Origin: Nitrospira sp. CR1.3
GTDB taxonomy: Bacteria > Nitrospirota > Nitrospiria > Nitrospirales > Nitrospiraceae
Length of the DNA stretch: 64,000 nucleotides
Reading direction: 5' to 3'
Assembly (NCBI GenBank): GCA_014055525.1
Contig: WIAH01000018.1
Span: forward strand, 1-64,000
In this document: positions 60,296 to 64,000 of the stretch, piece by piece
How the letters are laid out: each line of letters opens with the position of its first letter
Position numbering within the stretch: the first letter of the stretch is position 1
The notes under the pieces: generated by a model
Database searches by the model: none
What the model saw: the letters and a program-made list of their open reading frames with translations, nothing else
Told to the model about the DNA's origin: nothing
Program-made: the position numbers and the translations under genes

Positions 60296-60324
60296 TCGAT
60301 AATGCAACTCCTTGATTCTGTCAA
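60296..60324 (-). promoter_or_regulatory. promoter candidate for the PilZ gene
   Basis: Minus strand TTGACA (60324-60319), 17-bp spacer, TATCGA (60301-60296). The leader to the ATG at 60201 would be about 88 nt. The -35 is consensus and the -10 is weak. Confidence 0.35.
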
Positions 60325-60397
60325 GAAAACAACTCTTTCTCCTGGAGTTTTCCGAGACGGCCCGGTATGGGGGACGCTGCGGAGAGGAAAAGCCGAT

Positions 60398-61189
60398 CTA
60401 GCGGAACTCCGCATGGGGGTCCGAAGGGATCTCGGTAAGCGGACCGGGCTCGGCAACAGTGGCGCGGAGAAATTCCCGATTGAAGGCGGCGATGAAGTGC
60501 ACGCTGATCGACTTGGGACAGACCGCCTCGCACTCATATTGATTGCCGCAGGAGCCGAATCCCTCTCGATCCATCGCCTTCATCAAAGCCTTCGCGCGAG
60601 TCGCCCGCTCCGGTTCTCCCTGCGGCAGGAGTGCGAGGTGAGAGACCTTGGCCGCAACGAACAGCATGGCCGAAGCGTTCTTGCAGGCGGCCACGCAGGC
60701 GCCGCAGCTGATGCAAGAGGCGGCGTCCATGGCGGATTCGGCCCGGTCTTTTCCGATCAAGATGGTATTCCCGTCTACCGCTCCGCCGGTGTTCGAGGAA
60801 ATATAGCCTCCCGCCTGCATGACGCGGTCCAAGGCGCCCCGATCTACGACAAGATCCCTGATGATCGGGAAGGCCTTTGCGCGCCATGGCTCGATCGTGA
60901 TCGTGGTCCCTTCGGTAAACCGTCGCATATACAGTTGACAGGTCGCGACTCCCCGATCCGGACCATGGGGAATTCCGTTGATGACGAGAGAGCAGCTTCC
61001 GCAGATGCCTTCCCGGCAGTCCGATTCGAAGGCAACCGGCTCTTGGCCCTTCAAGACCAGCTGTTGGTTCAGCACGTCCAGCATTTCCAGAAACGACATG
61101 GCGGGGCTTACGTCTCTGGCCGGATAGATGACGAACCTGCCCCTCTCTCCCGCACCGCGCTGTCGCCACACTTTCAATGTGAAATTCAT
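60398..61189 (-). CDS. sdhB: succinate dehydrogenase/fumarate reductase iron-sulfur subunit
   Basis: 263 residues. [2Fe-2S] ligands in [30 protein letters not shown]; [4Fe-4S] in [19 protein letters not shown]; the third cluster in [22 protein letters not shown]. Passes electrons from SdhA FAD to the membrane quinone site. It follows sdhA by 67 bp that contain a repeat. Type B arrangement with a single cytochrome subunit. Confidence 0.94.
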   Translation of the reverse strand: MNFTLKVWRQRGAGERGRFVIYPARDVSPAMSFLEMLDVLNQQLVLKGQEPVAFESDCREGICGSCSLVINGIPHGPDRGVATCQLYMRRFTEGTTITIEPWRAKAFPIIRDLVVDRGALDRVMQAGGYISSNTGGAVDGNTILIGKDRAESAMDAASCISCGACVAACKNASAMLFVAAKVSHLALLPQGEPERATRAKALMKAMDREGFGSCGNQYECEAVCPKSISVHFIAAFNREFLRATVAEPGPLTEIPSDPHAEFR

Positions 61190-61220
61190 GCGCTCCTGAA
61201 TCCTTCTCCTTGACGCTTCC

Positions 61221-61254
61221 CGAGGTACGGCTCACGCATCACGCATTCATTCAC
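61221..61254. repeat. degenerate CACGCWT-word repeat
   Basis: In the sdhA-sdhB gap: CGAGGTACGGCTCACGCATCACGCATT, related to the reverse complement of 59594-59625 in word order and spacing. It is also a possible source of mRNA structure between sdhA and sdhB. Confidence 0.4.
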
Positions 61255-61256
61255 AT

Positions 61257-63170
61257 TCATTGGTAACTCCGCATTGCCGGCTTGATGAACTCAAAAGTGA
61301 GCGGCTCCTTGTACAAGATGGGCGCGCCATTGGGCACATGCTCCCAAGCCGCCACGTGGGCGAACCCCTTGTCATCGCGAACCGGCTCCCCGTCCACTGT
61401 CTGATGTTCTTCCCGGAAATGGGCGCCGCAGGACTCCTCGCGGTGCAGTGCGTCGTGGCAGAGAAGCTCGGCAAACTCCAGGAAGTCCGCCACCCTTCCC
61501 GCATATTCCAATTCCTGGTTGAAGGATTCTCCTGAACCAGGCACGGCGATCTCGCGCCAGAAATCGTGACGCAGAGGAGGGATCGTTTGCAGGGCATGCT
61601 TGAGGCCTGCGCGGTGTCGTGCCATGCCGCAGGCGTTCCACATGATGCGGCCGAGCGCGCGATGGAAGGAGGCGGCGGTCCGTCTCCCGTTTCCCTGTAA
61701 CAGCTTGGTCGTCCTCATCGTCACCCGGTCCGCCGCGATCCGCGCCTCCGCATGGTCATGGGAAATCGGGCCGTTCTTGGTCGTGGCCAGGTAATGGCCG
61801 ATCGTATAAGGCAGGATGAAATACCCGTCGGCCAGCCCTTGCATCAGCGAACTGGCTCCCAAGCGGTTGGCGCCGTGATCGGCGAAGTTTGCCTCGCCGA
61901 CGACGAAGAGTCCCGGAATCGTGCTCATCAAATTGTAATCGACCCACAAGCCTCCCATCGTATAATGCGGCGCGGGGTAGATCCGCATCGGGACCTCATA
62001 GGCGTCTTCCCCGGTAATCCGCTGATACATGTCGAAGAGATTTCCGTAGCGCTCCCGGACCAGTCCGAGTCCCTCCCTGGCGATCACATCGGAAAAATCG
62101 AGATAGACGCCGTGCCCGACTGGTCCTACCCCGCGCCCCTCGTCGCAAATCGCTTTCACCGCGCGCGATGCCACATCCCGGGGGACGAGATTGCCGAATC
62201 GTGGATAGCGGCGTTCAAGGAAGTAGTCCCGCTCGGCCTCGGGAATCTGATCCGGGGATCGGCGATCGGAGGCCTCCTTCGGCACCCAGATTCGACCGTC
62301 GTTGCGAAGGGATTCCGACATGAGAGTCAGTTTCGCCTGATGCTCTTCGCTTGGTGGAATGGCGGTGGGATGGATCTGCGTAAAGCAGGGATTGGCAAAG
62401 GCCGCGCCTTGCTTCCAGGCCCGATAAGTCGCCGTCACGTTGCTGCCGGTCGCATTGGTGGAAAGATAGAAGATGTTGCTGTATCCGCCTGTCGCCAGCA
62501 CGACGGCCTGGGCTGTGTGGACGGCGATCTTTCCGGAAACGAGATCCCGCGCGACGATGCCCCGAGCATGGCCGTCGATCACGATGAGATCCAGCATCTC
62601 GGTTCGAGGATGCATGGCGACCTGCCCGCGCTCGATCTGCCAGCAGAGCGCCGAATAGGCGCCCAGCAACAATTGCTGTCCGGTCTGTCCTCGACAATAG
62701 AAGGTGCGCGACACCTGCACGCCGCCGAACGAACGGTTGGCCAGCTGGCCTCCATATTCTCGGGCAAACGGCACTCCCAGCGCCACGCACTGATCAATGA
62801 TCTGGGTGCTGACCTGCGCCAGCCGATAGACGTTCGCCTCACGGGAACGGAAGTCGCCCCCCTTGATGGTGTCGTAGAACAAACGAGCCACGCTGTCTCC
62901 GTCATCCTGGTAATTCTTCGCCGCATTGATGCCGCCCTGAGCGGCGATGCTGTGGGCGCGACGAGGGCTGTCATGAAAGCAGAAACAATCGACGTGGTAG
63001 CCGAGTTGCCCCAGCGTCGAAGCGGCGCTGGCTCCGGCCAAGCCTGTGCCCACGACGATAATCTTGATGTGTTGTTTATTGTTGGGGCTGACGAGCTTTT
63101 CGGTAAATCGGTGCCGGTCCCACTTCGTTTCCAACGGCCCGGAAGGCACTTTGGAATCGAGGGCGATCAT
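61257..63170 (-). CDS. sdhA: succinate dehydrogenase/fumarate reductase flavoprotein subunit
   Basis: 637 residues. FAD dinucleotide motif [18 protein letters not shown]; covalent-FAD His73 in [10 protein letters not shown]; substrate-site blocks [46 protein letters not shown], and a C-terminal helical domain. The ATG at 63170 overlaps the sdhC stop (ATGA); the frame is open upstream but that part is antisense of sdhC. The long family variant and the type B organisation fit Bacillus-like/Nitrospira-like SQR. Confidence 0.95.
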   Translation of the reverse strand: MIALDSKVPSGPLETKWDRHRFTEKLVSPNNKQHIKIIVVGTGLAGASAASTLGQLGYHVDCFCFHDSPRRAHSIAAQGGINAAKNYQDDGDSVARLFYDTIKGGDFRSREANVYRLAQVSTQIIDQCVALGVPFAREYGGQLANRSFGGVQVSRTFYCRGQTGQQLLLGAYSALCWQIERGQVAMHPRTEMLDLIVIDGHARGIVARDLVSGKIAVHTAQAVVLATGGYSNIFYLSTNATGSNVTATYRAWKQGAAFANPCFTQIHPTAIPPSEEHQAKLTLMSESLRNDGRIWVPKEASDRRSPDQIPEAERDYFLERRYPRFGNLVPRDVASRAVKAICDEGRGVGPVGHGVYLDFSDVIAREGLGLVRERYGNLFDMYQRITGEDAYEVPMRIYPAPHYTMGGLWVDYNLMSTIPGLFVVGEANFADHGANRLGASSLMQGLADGYFILPYTIGHYLATTKNGPISHDHAEARIAADRVTMRTTKLLQGNGRRTAASFHRALGRIMWNACGMARHRAGLKHALQTIPPLRHDFWREIAVPGSGESFNQELEYAGRVADFLEFAELLCHDALHREESCGAHFREEHQTVDGEPVRDDKGFAHVAAWEHVPNGAPILYKEPLTFEFIKPAMRSYQ

Positions 63171-63847
63171 GCGCGAAGGACTCCCAAGGCGATCGCCAGG
63201 ATGATGGCCGCGTTGCCCAACACCACGATTCCCGCCACCAGCGGTCCGGCCGCCCGGAAAAGTCGGTTGAGGAGCGGATGTTCCAACCCCAGCGTTTGCA
63301 AACTGCTCGACAGGCCATGGCTCAAGTGCAACCCCAACAGCCCTTGGGCGGCCAGATAAAGCACGACGAACCACGGGTTCTGAAAAGCATGAATCACCTT
63401 GCCGTACACGTCCCGGTGGCCGCGCGGATCGAGCCTGTCGGAGAATGAGGCGTCCACCACACCGGCCGTGAAGTGCAGCAGATGGAAAATGATGAAGATC
63501 AGAAGAAGGCCTCCGGTCAGCGCCATGGTGCGGGAGGCCATGGAGGCCTTGCGGTACTCACGAACCGCGTAGGGCACGGGACGTGCCCGGCGGTTGTGAA
63601 TAGCCAGCCGAATTGTGAGGCCGACATGAAGCACGGCGATCAGCAGTAGTCCGACACGCGCCGACCAGAGGAGGATGGGCAACTCTCGGAGGAACGCGGC
63701 GTAGGTATTGAGCGACTCCGAGCCTTCGAACACTTGAAGATTACCGAGCATGTGAAAGACCACGAAGCCGGCGAGCCCCAGTCCGGTCAGGGCCACTACG
63801 ACTTTGCTGCCGAGCGAGGTCAGAAGTACCGTGAAGAGGCGGGTCAT
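63167..63847 (-). CDS. sdhC: succinate dehydrogenase cytochrome b subunit (type B)
   Basis: 226 residues, five TM helices, the single membrane subunit of type B complex II. His residues expected to ligate two b hemes are seen in [21 protein letters not shown] and [18 protein letters not shown] at 63847 is preferred to the upstream in-frame 13 codons. It couples to sdhA by the 4-base overlap. First gene of sdhCAB. Confidence 0.92.
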   Translation of the reverse strand: MTRLFTVLLTSLGSKVVVALTGLGLAGFVVFHMLGNLQVFEGSESLNTYAAFLRELPILLWSARVGLLLIAVLHVGLTIRLAIHNRRARPVPYAVREYRKASMASRTMALTGGLLLIFIIFHLLHFTAGVVDASFSDRLDPRGHRDVYGKVIHAFQNPWFVVLYLAAQGLLGLHLSHGLSSSLQTLGLEHPLLNRLFRAAGPLVAGIVVLGNAAIILAIALGVLRA

Positions 63848-63857
63848 GTTCTCTTTC

Positions 63858-64000
63858 CTATAACAACGGCGATTCGATCTCCGCACCCTTCTCTCTGATG
63901 GTCACAGTCGAGACCGGATACCAGCGATCATCGCGCTTCCCTTCGATAGCCAAATACACGCCGGCGGACCGGCCGTCTTCGCTCAAAATCGCAACATCCA
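63858..64000 (-). CDS. partial CDS, C-terminus only
   Basis: The last 47 codons of a minus-strand gene that runs out of the window, ending in EIESPLL then TAG. The visible part (VAILSEDGRSAGVYLAIEGKRDDRWYPVSTVTIREKG) is a beta-strand-rich tail with no recognisable motif. It ends 10 bp before the sdhC ATG, so it may be co-transcribed. Confidence 0.55.
   Translation of the reverse strand, partial: DVAILSEDGRSAGVYLAIEGKRDDRWYPVSTVTIREKGAEIESPLL

Noticed and set aside
61752-63359. 535-codon plus-strand frame
   Set aside because: Antisense shadow of sdhA; no motifs.

Overview
The window looks like a stretch of GC-rich chromosome from a Gram-negative, LPS-bearing, respiratory bacterium, most likely a Nitrospira-type member of Nitrospirota. 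This is inferred from gene content and style, not from a marker gene. The signs are a type B (cytochrome b, 5-helix) succinate dehydrogenase, tandem BBP2-type outer-membrane barrels, ADP-heptose genes, small Cys-rich ORFs, and many word-like degenerate repeats at gene borders. I see no rRNA, tRNA, transposase, integrase or CRISPR array.

Layout. 0.2-5.5 kb: an M20 peptidase, two exported proteins and two divergent BBP2 barrels. 5.5-13.8 kb: a complete kdp potassium-uptake operon on the minus strand, reading small ORF - kdpF - A - B - C - D - E. 14-16.3 kb: a DUF1566 protein, a site-2 protease and an XRE-HTH/metallo-beta-lactamase fusion. 16.6-22.3 kb: a five-gene minus-strand operon (pyk - exported protein - HAD phosphatase - active M16 protease - inactive M16 homologue) in which every junction is a 4-base ATGA overlap. 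Divergent from it, at 22.5-24.8 kb, is a fusion of a histidine-phosphatase (FBPase-2-like) domain to a PfkA-type phosphofructokinase. 24.9-31.4 kb: a barnase/barstar pair, hemL, an exported amidohydrolase, a baeRF-type protein and ybgC. 31.4-31.9 kb: a 469-bp element with inverted terminal repeats carrying a four-helix-bundle gene. 31.9-33.2 kb: an orphan CARF (Cas02710-like) gene. 33.3-45.5 kb: a plus-strand housekeeping run (nfeD, slipin, gmhA, deoxyhypusine-synthase-like, SprT-like, dinB, heptose-P adenylyltransferase, mfd, two parvulin-type chaperones), then divergent engB (minus) and mtgA. 45.9-52.1 kb: a type III restriction-modification island (res - DUF6978-like - DUF1828/1829-like - mod) in which mod is broken twice and a ladder of four 5-nt-loop hairpins lies after res. 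52.4-59.2 kb: housekeeping and repair genes on the minus strand (VOC protein, isoaspartyl peptidase, dtd, ogt, murJ, TPM/TPM/LemA). 59.3-64 kb: a small ORF, a PilZ protein, sdhBAC and the tail of one more gene.

How it works together. The central-metabolism genes pyk and the PFK fusion share one divergent control region. gmhA and the heptose adenylyltransferase bracket a mixed operon and imply ADP-heptose for LPS core. kdpFABC is directly followed by its own sensor-regulator pair. The accessory content (four-helix-bundle element, CARF gene, type III R-M island, RNase/inhibitor) lies in otherwise ordinary chromosome.

Non-coding structure. At least three repeat families can be read by eye. Family one has arms of GAGC followed by three or four NNATRGC-like heptamers, in four copies; two form palindromes of 86 and 96 bp, and one pair of arms brackets the four-helix-bundle gene. 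Family two is a CTYRACC-type hexamer repeat that forms the hydrophobic core of two signal peptides. Family three is a G-run repeat (G-quadruplex-like) at a translationally coupled start. Several genes have good -35/-10 boxes only 8-10 nt before the ATG, which predicts leaderless mRNAs.
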